DNA from: Thamnaconus septentrionalis
Taxonomy: Eukaryota; Chordata; Actinopteri; Tetraodontiformes; Monacanthidae
DNA: 64,000 bases
Assembly (NCBI GenBank): GCA_009823395.1
Contig: CM020505.1
Coordinates: 1,926,629-1,990,628, forward strand
Direction of reading: 5' to 3'
Part shown: piece after piece, positions 1 to 13,303 of the stretch
Layout: every line of letters begins with the position of its first letter
Position numbering within the stretch: the first letter of the stretch is position 1
Made by a program: the position numbers and the translations under genes
Notes under the pieces: model-generated
What the model was told of the DNA's origin: nothing
Databases searched by the model: none
The model's input: only the letters and a program-made list of their open reading frames with translations

Positions 1-1349
1 ATACAAGTAGACAGACACCCATAAAGATTCCCATATTCCCCCAGAAGAGAAACCTTGATGCAGGAGGTGGGCATTTTAAATTCTTAAATCCAACTTTAAA
101 TCCAACTTTATAGGGTAGGACCCCATGTATGGTCGATTCCAGAGGCCCATTTTTACACACAAGATAATATAATCCGAAAGATAACTTGGACTTTTCTTTG
201 TCTTACTTTGTTTTCTTGCTGCTGGCTACGTAAGGTTTCAGTCGCTTTGTTTTTTGGTTTAATGCAGCAGACTTGCTGAAGTTATTTTCACACCATCATA
301 ATAAAAGAAAAAAAAAACCTCTAATGGGCAAATATAGAACATCTTTGTGGCCCTGTCTGAGGTCTTTTTTTCCTTAGGTGCTCAGCAAATAAAGTAAACA
401 TAAGACTTTTTTTATAAATTTTATTCAACTCATGCAAGTAACTGATATCACCCTCTTGTTTTTTGTTGTGTAAATGTTTAATTTCAGATGTTTTCAATTA
501 AATCCAAAGATGGCTGGTTGTCAGCCTATAATTTAATATTTAGCATTCAGTGTTTTATGCATTGTTAAACACTGAGGAGGCAGGGGCTTGAAATGTAGAC
601 TTTGTTAAATGGATATTTATGGGCTGTTGCCAGTTTTACATTATGAATAGCACTTTTTAAACCTCAGCATACTGTTAAATTATGTAATCTTTCTTTCCAT
701 GTATCATTTCAGTGGATTTGCTTCCTTCAGTGTGACTCAGCAGAACAGTGCCCCTCCTGGTTAGTCCAGCCCTAGCCAGAAATTAATGCTGTCACTGAGC
801 TGCATGGCCTTATCAGTCTGGCTCTACTGTAAGCTATGGAGCTGTGCAGACCCACTGTGTTTAATCAGTAGGATTAGTGGTGCAGGCCACTGGGTGCGAC
901 AGATAATAGTAGCTAATTAGCGGACTAAAGTTCCTGCCCTTCCCCCAACTTAACATCTATCTTGCACATACAAATGGATTTCACGCCTCTCTGCCTCCCG
1001 TTCTGCAGTCTTGGGATGTTTTCGATTTTCTTTTTGGATGCCAAAGCTTTTTGTCTCTGCTTAACTCCCCAAATGTGTGTGGTCTAATTGTGAGAACACA
1101 CCCTCCACACACACACAGACGCACAGACTTCACACTTAACTCAAGTTACCCCTTAAGCCCAAGAGCCGTTCTTTAGGGTCTGCAATCATTAAAGTGAGCA
1201 AAGTAAATAAACGCACTGGGCTGAGACTGGGTTCCTGGTTTTCACTAGAATATTATTGTATGGTATTGTCGTATTATGCTCAACTGGGGGTGAGGGCGGG
1301 TGAATTGGGGTGGGGGGGGGTCTATAACATCACTGACATTCTCCACAAC

Positions 1350-1600
1350 AATTTATTTATTGATTTTATTTAGTTAAAAGGGACAGCACAGACATATTAA
1401 TGAACATCACATGTAAATATTTCAGATTATAGCCATCGGTTAGTTTCCATCTTTAGTCCCAAATACGGGACATTACAGATGTGAACTTGACAGTCGACTC
1501 ATGTAGATGAATGGAAATAAGAATGAGGTTTGATTTGATATGCCTATTTCTTTGGTCCAGAAGGGCACTACATTGCAAACTTGCACAAGCACCTTTTTTG
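1350..1600. repeat. diverged teleost interspersed repeat (LINE-tail-like)
   Basis: The stretch with gggacagcacagacatatta, then atgaacatcacatgtaaat, then ttagtttccatctttagtcc resembles, from memory, a widespread teleost repeat that combines a GGACAGTGCA-like start with a 'gctaatttccatctg-agtccc' block. The copy is old and its ends are not visible. The family name is not certain, so only a repeat call is made. Confidence 0.45.
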
Positions 1601-3830
1601 AACATTTTCTCTGATAGAGGTGAGCTGTAACTCAGCTGTAAACCCTTTTGCAGTAAATGTGTCCATTTGTCTTGAAGCCGGTCTGTTTGAACGTCTTATG
1701 GTCGTCAGTCTGGTTGTGTTTCAAATTCTCTGTTTGCCTTCACAGTCCACCCTGATGTTTTCATTGGAAGCAGTCCACCGACCAGCTCTGCTTTAGTATC
1801 GCACATCCCTCGGCTTAGCTGCGCAAGCAAGGCCTCCCAGAGCACAACAGTGAAGCTGTGCGCCTCGCAGTGGTTAAACACTGCGGGCTTTTAGTGGCTT
1901 TTCACTCACAGTTTTTGTGGGAAAACCTTAAAGAACCCGTGGTCTTCACACTGGTCGCTGGATGATCTGATATGAGCCTGTAACATGTAGCATGTAGTCA
2001 AATGCCGTAGTGCGTGGTGTTGGTCATGTCCTCATCAAATTATGTGTAATAAGTAAAATAGTAAAACTAGTTTCGGGGCACCTAACCTCTTAAAATAACC
2101 AAACAAAATGCCATTGGCCGGACGTACCTGATATATTTACCAGAAACACAAATAACAATGTACATCACACAATGCAATGTATTCACTCTGCATTACTTTG
2201 AACAAGCATCAATTCGAGGCAATGCTTCTGTAATAGTGTGAGGAATTGACCACAATCACAGCTGTCAGAGATTTTTTTAAGCTTGTGATACAAAATAGAC
2301 TCACATCAATAAAGAAGTATGCACAAACTGTGTGTTCAAAGACGACAGTAAGCAGACATAAAGGGGAGCAGAGCAGTTACAGTCAGAGATGTGGATAGAT
2401 GGATGACATTTCACTCATGGTTGATTGAAGTTTCTTAAGATTGCGATGTTGTTGCTCAGAGTTTTCCCCAGTCGTTGACGTAACTTCCCATAATGTACTT
2501 GTGGCTACTTAAATTGACCTTAGCATTGAACTGTTGGCACTGTCGTGTTTTTCGCCATAATTGTTCCACTCTAAATTTTTGTATGCCATGTGACAGAAAT
2601 GTTTGTGACATAGCCCACAGCTTGAAATGAGTGAGATGGTGAGATTTAGAAGTCAAAATTGAAACAAAACAAAAACAAAACAAAAACAACCATGAACTCC
2701 TGCACTCATTGTGCTTTTGCTATTCATTTTTAATCTTGGAATTGTGTAAGTCGCCTGAAATTGGGGGTTTGATGGTTCTGACAGCCCCACTTCATGTCCT
2801 TTGGCTGGTTCATGCGAACGGTGAAGATGGTTGTTGAGTCTGATTCCTATGCATCAACGTTCAAAGCATTAATATTTGAATATTTGATGTTGTGGGACTG
2901 AGATATAACTGTCTTTGCCTCTGAAGTAATATATTGGATTTTTTTGTTCTTTTTTTAGGGGGTTGAAGGTCTTATGATGAGTTCCCTCTGGTTATATGAT
3001 CAAAGTCCTTCCCATAACAAAGGGTTGCCACATATACTCATGAAGCAGTTGCTGTATGTTGCATCTAACTTTGGATTAAAGCTACTATAGTATTGACAGA
3101 GTCTTCTCATGCTCAAAGAAAAATACTGATAGTGGGGAAACAAAGGTTGCCTCATCAGTTAGCTAGTCTGTGTTATTATCATTATTATTATTATTATTTA
3201 TTTATTTATTTTTAACCATTGCTGTTAACTGGTGTGTACATTATACAGTGTTTCCAGACAGCCTTAACATTTTACTAAATCCCTATTATTTGTTATCAAA
3301 TATTTGCTGTAGAATTTGTTTGTCTACATCATCAGAGGCAAACACAATATTAGTGGAAAAAAATGCTAGTGTTGTTATTGCAGCTGCAGCACTTCAGTCT
3401 TTGCACTGTGCTTTTGGCACACTTGCCTGACTCTTGGGTTTTCTTTTCTTGTTCTGAGGTGGTATTTCCAGATGGACCCAAACGTAACGGTTAATGATTC
3501 TGCCTGTGGAAGGTGCAGCCAAGACTGGCATTAGCAAAACTGGGCAAAACTCCCTGGGCAGCTATTTATCCCCCTGTGATGGGTCAAGGTGTAAGCAGCC
3601 CGCACCCTTGGCAATTTGTTCAAATGGCCACATCACAGAGATATCTCGGGAGAAGCCAAGGCTAGGTCAATGAAAACAGGCATACAGTAAATCTCAGAAC
3701 CATAACCTTGCGGTCAAATCTGTGTCAGCATTTACCCTGCCATGCCAAGGCCCATGCTAATAGGTGTGTGCTGCCTGCGCACCACTGCCTGAAGCAAGCT
3801 GAGCCTTGAACTGTCTACCTTTTGCGAATA

Positions 3831-3832
<2 letters not shown>

Positions 3833-3917
<85 letters not shown>
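3833..3917. repeat. (GT)n microsatellite, about 42 units
   Basis: An uninterrupted GT dinucleotide tract of 85 bp lies inside the intron. Pure alternating purine-pyrimidine tracts of this length are highly polymorphic and can adopt Z-DNA. A second, shorter TG tract follows at 4255-4285. Cys-Val and His-Thr repeat frames on the two strands are artefacts of this tract. Confidence 0.98.
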
Positions 3918-3920
<3 letters not shown>

Positions 3921-4249
3921 TCACGTGCCTGTTTGGTTGTTGGCATCTGTCTCTTGGTGTTGCCAGTTCTTTATAGGGCGAGCCAGGTTGGCCACACACA
4001 GAGAATGTGTGACAGGCGCACGCGCAGGCACACACACACACAGGCCCAAGTACACATATGTACAGCTGAGTGCTCAGTCACCCGTAGGAAGGAGACCCAG
4101 GGCAAGGCCGCACATCTGACAGGAATCCAATTGAGCGTGTCTAATGGTGAACATCCAGGAGAGGAGGTGGGGTGAGCCGACCTGCCGTGATGAAGGAGAA
4201 CGGAGGGCAATTTCCTCAGAGAGCCGCTTCTCTCCCTCTCACAATCCTG

Positions 4250-4254
<5 letters not shown>

Positions 4255-4285
<31 letters not shown>
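4255..4285. repeat. (TG)n microsatellite
   Basis: A pure TG tract of about 15 units lies 340 bp downstream of the longer GT tract. Confidence 0.95.
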
Positions 4286-4286
<1 letters not shown>

Positions 4287-5313
4287 TGGTTTCTCTCTTG
4301 ACTTGCTTAACATCACAGCTTGAAAAAAAAATAGTCAGACGTCAAAAAATTCCATGACTCTTCATCTTTTTCGGGCTCTTTGTCCATATTTTCCCTAGTT
4401 TTCGCTTATTTTTTAGAAGTTAGGTTAGGTTAGGTTTAGAAGTTAGTCAGCGCTCTTATTCTAATGAATTATTGGTTCCGTTACATTGATAATTGGATGT
4501 TGTTTGCCTTGTCTTGGCTGTTTATAATAAATCGTTGACTCACCAGGGACCACTTAATGTCATGCTTCTTTATAAAGTTCAACTCTCCTAAACTAGACAA
4601 CTGCCTTTTTTTCTTTCCAAATTTGTTAGTAGCGGTAAAAGTTTTACCTTTAGATAAGTTGTTAACTGCCCTCTAAGGACACATAGCTTTAATAAACCAA
4701 CAGCCACTCCAGGAAGGTATTTGGTTTGGCGCTGAGCTGTGCACTGTGGTTAAAACTGTAATTAATCTGACATTAATTTCTAGTTGTTTTTTTTTTTTGT
4801 TTTTTTTATTACTTGTTTGCTTTTCTGTATGCTAATAAGCCACGTTTAGCAAATTTGCACTCCAGTTATAGCTGAAGTGGACCCAAAGACCACTGTTTCT
4901 GCCCCCAAGGAACCACCCTTTCCATCCATGTCAAACATTTCTTATCTTTAGTAGAATTATTGTAGAGACCAGGCATTTTTTGTGATCCAATATACCTCTC
5001 TGAGAAACATTTGAGGCTTGTATTCCCGATCATTGAATGTGGCAGGCAGGTAGAGTGAAGAGTGTTTGTGGGAATACAGAGAATGAGGAAGAAATCAAAG
5101 ACAATCTGCAAATTGCAAGTTTAAAATTACGATATTATGTGGTCTTGATTTGAGGCTGACATCGTGAGTGTCATCTAACATCTAAAGTTGTTCGACCTGG
5201 AAGTCCATTACACTAACAGGCTATGCGCCGTTGCAATCAACCCTACCTAGTAATCTGTTGTGGTTTTTGATTTTGTTTTGTAGTGGATAATATTTTTCTC
5301 TCTGTCCTCACAG

Positions 5314-5449
5314 CAAGCTCTTCGGGAGAACCTGAAGCAAAAGGAGTCGGAGGAGAAGCAGAGGAGAGCGCGGGCAGCCAAGGAGAAGGCGGAGCGAGAA
5401 AAACTGGAAAGGCAGCAGAAGAAGAGGAGGTTGCTGGAAGTCAACACAG
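5314..5449 (+). CDS. diaph3: diaph3 exon: charged helix between FH2 and DAD
   Basis: This internal exon of a diaphanous-related formin encodes 45 codons plus one base. It starts in phase 0 after a ctcacag acceptor and ends in phase 1 at an acag|gtatag donor. The peptide begins QALRENLKQKESEEKQRR, continues as a Lys/Arg/Glu-rich helix and ends LLEVNT. In the mDia family this helix follows the actin-nucleating FH2 domain and leads into the autoregulatory domain. FH2 nucleates and processively elongates linear actin filaments at filopodia, the cortex and the cytokinetic ring. The next exon begins with the matching phase and completes a Glu codon. The frame that gives an ATG-started product here (from 5283) is shifted and not real. 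Confidence in a DIAPH-family exon is very high; the paralogue assignment rests on the terminal exon. Confidence 0.93.
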
Positions 5450-8207
5450 GTATAGATCAGTCTGCTCTGGCCTTCATTTCTTCCATTGTTTATCACCTTC
5501 ATAGAATAAAAATTGTTTTTGAAAACATGTTTTAAACAGTTTTATTGATTTGGCACATATTACTCGACAACTTCAGTGTGAAATTAGCACCAACCTGTGG
5601 ATGGAAAGGGTTTTTATTTATCTTATGGGTGTGGGGCAGCGTTGGGGTGGGGGGTTGGTAACAACAGAGAATGCTTAATTTCAAATCCAGTGTTTCAAAG
5701 CCAGGTAAAAAGCATCCTCCGTCATACATTATTGCTTCCCCCCTATAAGGCGCTTTATTGGAAATGCATTGCCTTTCCATGATTTTTTTTTTTTTTTTTT
5801 TAAAATACACCAAGGTCCTTCATGTGTAGCTTTGTTCCAACCTTGGAATTCATGAGTATAGTCCTGCAACTAATGATGACTGCTTAAATACTTTATTGAG
5901 CCATTACTATATTTTGATGAACTGATGAGTTTGATAAAAAAAAAATATATAAAAAAAAATATTTCCATGCTCACATGATTGTAGGAAGAAGCAGAATACA
6001 TACAATACTGTCCACTAACTTTCTCTCAACATTTTCTAATATTGTCATTGGCATGACGTGGGTTATTGGGATTAATGAGTAATATGAATAATTCATTGAA
6101 CTTGTTTAATTTTAAACTTAAAAAGCCACAAAATGTAAACTAGACAAACTAAGAGCTTGGAAAAAAAGTGGTGGTGGATCTTAAAGAGATTAACATGGAT
6201 GGCACGAAGTAGCTTTTTTAGTTTTTAATTTACATGATGAAAGGAGACAAAGAATTGCACTGGCTCATGAAAAAGAATAAGAATGAAGAATTTTTCTCAC
6301 CATTTCCAATTTTTTGTAAGTATCACCGTGTATTATGGCTTACCATTAAGTGTTGTACTTCAGACCAATTGGAAGCCTTGAGCAATTATCAACAGACTCG
6401 TCTGGAAGTGAAGAAAAAGTGGGGGGGAAAAAAGTCATTACATTTTATTAGATTTGAATGTAATCAACGGTTTGTTAAATTTCCTCCCACCCTTATCTTT
6501 TTATGCTCCAGCCCAGGACGGGCTCTCGCTAAAGACAGAAATTCCCTCATGTTGGCTTTTACTCAGTTTTCACTCTCTTTGCATTGTGTCCATTATTGTC
6601 ATAAAATAAACACATTGCTAAAATAATAACTTTTAAGACAAAGATTCCACCAAGCACGTCCAGCCATTTACTTAGTAAGCTATTCCTACCTTATGCCCAG
6701 ACATAGGGTTCTACGTGCCAGTTGTTTTTTTTTTTTTTCTAGATGTGTTTGTTGTTTTTTTCCATTTTCTATTTGGACCGTTGTTTATGCCAGAAATTTG
6801 TTTAACAGTGCAGCCTCCAGAACCATTTCCAGTGCCAAAGCTAAGGCTGGCAGAGCATTGCAGCTTGGCAGTCCAAGCTCTGCACCAGCTTCTGCAGCAT
6901 ACGTGACACTGCCAGTCACCCTCACTTCTGTGGACACTATGGTGCAAGCACGCACGCCCATTAGGGGCAGGAGGGTGGGGAGGGAGGCCTTTTTGTTACC
7001 ATCTTTGTGGCCTATGGGTCCCTCATTTATCACCATTTGTCATAAAGCTGAAGTTTGTGTTGTTTTACTCCTCTGAATGAAAGGTGGCATAAAGTAAAAG
7101 CAATGAACACGAGCAGGATCGGATCAAACCATCATACCAGAGCGCTGTATGATTTCAAGCAGTGTCTGAAAATTGCTACCAAAGTGTCTCTGGCCGAAAA
7201 AAACAAAGCAACAACAGGCCACCGGAAAACTGGCTGCTGTGTTTTTGTTATAAATATTGTGGCAACTCCAGGCCAAGAAATATTGTGAAGGTTTTCAATA
7301 AAAATCAACCAGTTCTAAAACATGTAAAATACGCTGCACTTAAAATATCAGTGGATTATTGTGTGACTTACCTTTTTAAGATTCACCAATGACAAACTGT
7401 TAAAATGACGCGCCTCTCCGATCATTTGTTTATCATGTTCTTATATCACACGCATCATATCGTGTTCTTGATTACACATTGCCCACAACCAGGAAAGGCT
7501 GACAAATACTACTTATGCTTCCACTGGTGTCACAGCCCAGTCTGGAGGCCTGATCATCATCATTTAATACTTATTTTTTGGGGGATCTAATAATTACACA
7601 GACACCAGCACTGCTGTGATCGTTGATTGAAATCAGCCAGGCTTTATAATTACAATAATTACCTAACTTATGAGAAATGTGGTAGAACATTTGCAAATAT
7701 TCCATTTTAATGGTTATGTTTGCACTTATTTGTAATTAAAAAAATATTGAATGGTTTGCTTTGATATTATCTAAGGTTTATAACTGCAAAAAAATTTTCT
7801 CACCACAGAGACGAGTCAAAAACAGTTGTTGCACAGGATCTGAGATAACAATGCGTCAGCCTTGTGATTGATGTCCGTCAGCCTAGCTGTAGATCTAATG
7901 CCCATTGTCCTTTAAAAAGATCAAGTAGCTGTGTTTCGTATTTAGACTTTATTTTTTAAAGTTGTCAAATTTCAATGTGTATTTCCAACATATGAGCAAG
8001 ATAACCTGTGTGCGAAAAATAGATTGAAGGCTAGTAGAATTCAGATTTACTGGATCATTGTCATCAAACTACAGTGCAATGCAATGCTACGTGATAAACT
8101 GACCTCTTGTTGGGGTTGTAGCTAGACCCCCTGTGACAAGTGAAGGACAAGCACTAATAGAAAATGAATGCATAGATAGGTTGCTATGAGCACTGAGCTG
8201 AATACTG

Positions 8208-8272
8208 TCTATTGATAGATATATGGATAGATAGATATGATATGATATGATATATAATGGATGGATGGATAA
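8208..8272. repeat. GATA / GATAT / GATG simple-sequence tract
   Basis: Short tandem gata, gatat and ggat units run together here, followed 50 bp later by an 18-bp poly-A run. This is simple sequence inside the intron. Confidence 0.8.
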
Positions 8273-9189
8273 GGAGAGAGAGATACTTTATTCACCTCTA
8301 AGTGAAATTCAACAAATGGTAAAAAAAAAAAAAAAAAAAGACAAAAAAAATTTAGGGAGGCATGAATTGAAACGTGATCCAATCAGATCATGCCTGAGGG
8401 AAGGTGGATCTATTTGGTTTCTCATTAGCATTAGCCACAGTGTTCTGCAGTATACCCCGGCTGAGCATATTTAAACATTCTGTGAGTTACATGTTAAAAC
8501 TGTTAGCGAGCACTGATTCAAGCTCACAGGTCTCATTTTTGAAGTTGCGGAGGAGAAAAGATCAGGGCCTGCAGCATTCCTGCTGTTTGCTTTGCACGGC
8601 AGGTTCCTCACCTCACACATCAAACATCAATTGTTCAAAGACCTTTTTGTTGCACTTTTGCAACTTTTGTTTTGTTTTTTGACTTTTCAGTGTACAATCG
8701 TATTCAGTGAGGCTTACATCTTGAGCGACTATTGTGTGTTGTATTTGTTTCTTGACCACATTGTCAACTGGAACTTCCTTCCCCTGTACTTGTTTGTTGG
8801 GTTCTTGCACTGCACACTGCAAAGTTTTCTTGTTCCAGAAAAGTAGTTCAAAAGTAAGAAAATCACGGGAATAAACTTCAGCCAAAATTTGTCAAAAAGG
8901 CTTATATAAATATGCCTAGAGCTTGAAATTTATTTTGATACGCTCAAATTAAGAAAGGGCCAAAGGCAGCGAGAAGATGGGCTGTCTGGCAACGCATGAC
9001 ATACACTCTACATGCACACATACAGATACACATACATTCAAACAGACTGCTGGGCTGAATGAATATGTGATAAGATTTGGCAATCTGCTGGCAACCCAGG
9101 ACATGATTTATTTACTCCATCTCTCTCATACTTCTCTCTGTCTCTCACTCTGTCTGTTTCTCTGCGTATTTATTAAGTAAAGAGCTTTC

Positions 9190-9800
9190 TCTTTGTTTGC
9201 CATGGAGGATTATGCTCAATGGAGATTTTCTGTGTAATCATCTGATTATCCATCAATTCTCTAAAAGGCCCCAGAGAGGCGGCGTGTCCATATTATGCTG
9301 AAGGGCACAGCAATGAGAAAGAAGAAGGTGGGGAGAAGGAAAGAGCTTCCCGGCGGAAATGATCAAAATGGATTTTAGCTTCTTGCCTGCCACAGATATC
9401 TGCATTTAGTTTGGTTGCAGCTCTGCTTACTTATGTATTCAACAGAAGAGAATCCTCCCAGTTCCCTTCTCATTTTCCTGCTGTCACATTTACCTGCCAC
9501 AGACTTGGATCCTGCCTCCTCTATAAAATGCATCCTGGTTTTGTCAGCTGCACTTTGTGTTGAGGCAGCCTGAGAGAGCGAAAATATCAGCTTGCTCGCA
9601 TTTGCATAGAGCCCTATGGAGATTGAGATTCAGATTGAATAGGTCCCCCTCAAACACCCAGCCACCCCCAACCCCCATCTCCTCGAGCTGTGCCCTGCTT
9701 GTGTATGACAAATCTGTTGCATTAATTCCCGGGGTAGGCCGGGAGCGGTAATGTTTGTGAAGCGACAAATTACACATCAGAGCTGTATTTAACATTCCCT
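9190..9800. promoter_or_regulatory. candidate conserved non-coding element in intron
   Basis: The segment is free of simple repeats and rich in motifs typical of developmental enhancers, including atttgcat (octamer-like, near 9600), aatcatctgattatcc and CAGCTG-type E-boxes. It has no sustained reading frame. The call rests on texture alone, and no alignment was possible, so confidence is low. Confidence 0.22.
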
Positions 9801-11436
9801 TCATGGCTACAAGCAATGAACTATTAAGACGTCAAATAGTAGAGAACCTTGGGATGCAATCCTGTATGCACAGATGAGAAAATGCAGAAGATGAATTAGG
9901 GAGAGAGAGAAAAAGAGAAGGGGGGGGGGGCAGGATACTGTAAAATACAGTGTATGCATTCATTCTTTGTAGTGCCACAGAGGACTATCTTTTGTATCTC
10001 TAACAGTAGGGCTGAAGAATATAGCGATTGCATATATTCGTTTATGTTCATGTTTTACTACTGACTGTGTGACAGGCATGACAATAGACACTGAGGAACA
10101 GCTGCAGGAGACCATCAGCGCTCGCTCGCTCGCTCGCCCTCTCTCTCCCTCTCTCTCATGTTGTTGTGGCCAGTGAGTGTTGACTGTAATGACCACTAAG
10201 CACTAGTCTGTAGATGCAACCAACAATGGGCATGCACAAACCAAAACAAAATAATAACCCTGCTGGACATTGCGAATGAGTCTGTTGTTTGAACAGAAAA
10301 AAAGCCTTGCTGTTATATGATTCTACAGTGTGAAGTACATCCATGCAAAAAAACAAAGCAACAAAATTTTGCCACCACTAGCTTCCTGTGCAGCTACAAA
10401 CATACTGTTAGTTTTATTTTCAGACCTCTTTATGTGCATGGGGCAACTTAGAGGAAGAAGAAAATTCATTCAAAGAAAAAAAAAATCATAATAAGTGCAC
10501 ATGTTTAGCTATTGTGAATGTGTTACGGGATTTATAAGAACATAAATTATGTGTTTATTATTTATTTGTATTCATAAATAAATGTTGAATTTGGGTTAGG
10601 GTTACACAACTGTACCCTGATTCCATCATTTATAAATTATGAATACACAATCACTAAATTATAGATGTGCCTATTAACGCTCATCAATTTGCTGTGGCCA
10701 CTCCTCAAATTGAGAGTGGAAAAGCTATGATTTGTTTCATTGATGAACTAAATTTGTTGGGCTAAATATCAGCGATTGGGGAGTTGCCTGTCAACGTGGC
10801 CTCTCGTGACCACAGTGCTGTGCTGAATGAATGGAATGGAAAAAGACCAGCAAATTGTGGACATCAAAGCACCTACGAGTAAATCTTGAGCTGCAGTTTG
10901 AACACCATTCCTCTCCTTAACGCAGTTTGAGTATCATGTTCTCCTACTGCCACAGTTGAGAACAAACATAATACTTTCAAACAACTTGTACATACTTTCA
11001 CTTGACAGAATTGTCTTCCATTTTCTTTCTCCTTTATTGCCTTTCATGTGACATGTTTCCCTTTCTAAGTTTGTGGGAACGTGAGTGCGAGTGTATAAAT
11101 ATGTGTTATGGTATTCAGAGTTAGGTTGTCTAACAGCACCTCTTGTCTACATTCTTTAAAGCCGTTTTCTGTCTGCCTGTTTGAGCTGCTTCAGATTGAT
11201 GTATAAAATTGGACTGTTTTTGCTCCCATATATTCCTGAGGCAGGAGATCTGAGTGGGTTTCTTTTCCTTTCCTCCAGAGACTCACAAACTGTTTTATGT
11301 TTTTTTGTGGATTGCAGTCAGAGAAGTGCTACACATGAAGGAACACACTGCAGGTTTCAATAGATTGATTTGCTCCTTTTGCTTGTTTTCAGTGCTATCT
11401 GTACTTGGGTCTGAACGTCTGCGTGTATGTGTGTGC

Positions 11437-11444
<8 letters not shown>

Positions 11445-11482
<38 letters not shown>
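11445..11482. repeat. (GT)n microsatellite
   Basis: A pure GT tract of about 19 units, preceded by an imperfect gtgtgcgcgtgtgc stretch. Confidence 0.95.
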
Positions 11483-11484
<2 letters not shown>

Positions 11485-11770
11485 CAAGAAGTGGCAAGTT
11501 TGCTGTCTGTGATGAATCGCCTCAGCAGTGGAGACAAATTTGGGCGTCTAGGAACGTTGGTTCTGCACAAATTGCCAGGCTGTCTCTCTCTGTATAATGA
11601 TGAAGAACTGGGCACGTGTCAGCTAGTGGAGAAGTACAACTGACATGAATGAAAAGCAAAGCAAACCAAGGCACAATAGTGCGCAAGCAATGAAATGAGC
11701 CAGCTGTGGTCAAAGCTTCCCATTGTTGGTGATTGAAACCAATGTCTGGGACCTCAAATTGAGCTATACT

Positions 11771-12604
11771 GTACGTTTCCACTGAGTGGAAGGACTCAGT
11801 TTGGCAGAATAAGGGCACGCAAAGCTATACTGTCACCAATTTGGAAACCCGCAACCCATGCTGCGGTCACCTAAATGGTCAGGAGAATTGAAACTTTGGT
11901 GGAACTAGTTGAATAAAGCAAGTAAACATAACACCAATTTTGTGTGTGTGTGTGTGTGTGTGTGCATGCAATTATACTATGCATATGAGCAAGTCAGGCC
12001 ACATAAAGGGTCGAATGTCTTCCATTGTTGAACTTTAACTACTTTGTCAACTTCTTCTGCAGTCAATTTCATTTTTTGGCAGGCAACAGCATGTGCTGCT
12101 ATTACAACCCATGCCAGGGGTCGGGAACCTATCTGACCGGGAGAGCCAAAAGGCATAATATTTAAAAAGTATTTTCTTGAGAGCCACTCGGATTGTTGAG
12201 CATCTTCAACATCTGCAAAGTAGTACACCAAGTATAACAAGCCTCTGAATACTTAGTGCTGTGTGTACTACATTTATGTATTTATGTGCTTGAAGTTCTT
12301 GCACAACTACCAGGCAGACCCGCAGCCATTGGCCAGTGTCCACGCAGCGTGTGCGCCTCCCGCCTTGTTAAGAATTGCCGGCTAAAATTTTTCTGAAAGC
12401 TATATGCAGTCATTGAAAGAGCCGCATATGGCTCGCGAACAATAGGTGCTCGACCCTCATGCCCCGTGCTTATGTATCCCACACATAGCCCGCCTACATG
12501 GTTGGTGTTTTTGGTGGTGGAATCGCAAGCCAAATGAAAGAGTACCAACCCATGCCGCAGCGTATCATACCAAACCAACCCGTGGCACTCAATGGAAAGG
12601 CGCC
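11771..12604. mobile_element. old MITE interrupted by a hAT-type element
   Basis: The left boundary contains tacgtttccactgagtg and the right boundary contains cactcaatggaaaggcg, which are imperfect inverted complements of each other. The sequence inside the right end (gtaccaacccatgccgc, caaaccaacccgtggcac) matches my memory of a common fish MITE whose ends read 'cgtttccactg...' and '...caatggaaacg'. A second element with its own ends lies at 12115-12459, so the structure looks nested. Exact boundaries and target duplications could not be fixed. Confidence 0.45.
12115..12459. mobile_element. hAT-type non-autonomous element (decayed)
   Basis: The left end caggggtcgggaacctat and the right end ggctcgcgaac...gctcgaccctcat are the degraded inverted termini of a well-known vertebrate hAT family (CAGGGGTCGGCAACC-type ends). 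The subterminal 'gagagcca' and 'gagccgcatatggctcgcga' blocks are also characteristic. It carries no transposase. A clean 8-bp duplication is not visible, which fits an old copy. Confidence 0.65.
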
Positions 12605-13024
12605 ATTTGTGTCTGCCAGTGTTTTGAGACTGCCATTTGGCCCAAGGTCTTAAGACCTTTGATATCTTGAGAATTAAAGTGCTTGTTGTCTCTCTGCTGT
12701 CCAGCTTGTCTAGCCCTGGGGTTAGATGCTGATTGGTGGTCCTCACATTCTGAAACCTCTGACTTTACTTCATCATATTCTTCAGTAGGCTCAGGCATGA
12801 GGACAGAGTAAACATATACACCACCTATGATTTCCAACTTTTTTCCTTTATTTTTTTTTTCTCCAAGTTCAGTGGACCTGAACTACCTGGATGCAATATA
12901 TATGTGAAGGAGGGTGTACATTGTGTGTCCACTGAAAATGTATTCTGTTATATGTTCTTCAAAGTAAAAGAGCAAAGGCCGATGAGTCTGATTTTGATGA
13001 ATCTGAGTCAGAAAAAATAATTAA

Positions 13025-13303
<279 letters not shown>

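Larger units (their letters stand above)
1..5313 (+). other. diaph3: 3' part of a diaph3 intron (upstream exon outside window)
   Basis: No exon of the formin could be found before 5314. In particular, no reading frame resembles the end of the FH2 domain, which should precede the exon at 5314 directly. The stretch therefore reads as an intron more than 5.3 kb long that ends in a tctgtcctcacag acceptor at 5313. It contains a diverged interspersed repeat near 1350-1600, long GT tracts at 3833-3917 and 4255-4285, short poly-T and poly-A runs and AT-rich unique DNA. The small open frames here, including those across the GT tract, show no protein similarity I recognise. Confidence 0.75.

Noticed and set aside
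3757..4175. Several frames with Cys-Val or His-Thr repeats
   Set aside because: They are translations of the GT microsatellite and its flank.
5283..5504. ATG-started frames on both strands over the 5314-5449 exon
   Set aside because: They are in the wrong frame. The formin frame has no ATG here because it is an internal exon.
10595..10608. Telomere-like gggttagggtta
   Set aside because: Only two units; too short to indicate an interstitial telomere.
12282..12746. 154-codon minus-strand frame
   Set aside because: It runs through the hAT and MITE remnants, which explain the sequence.
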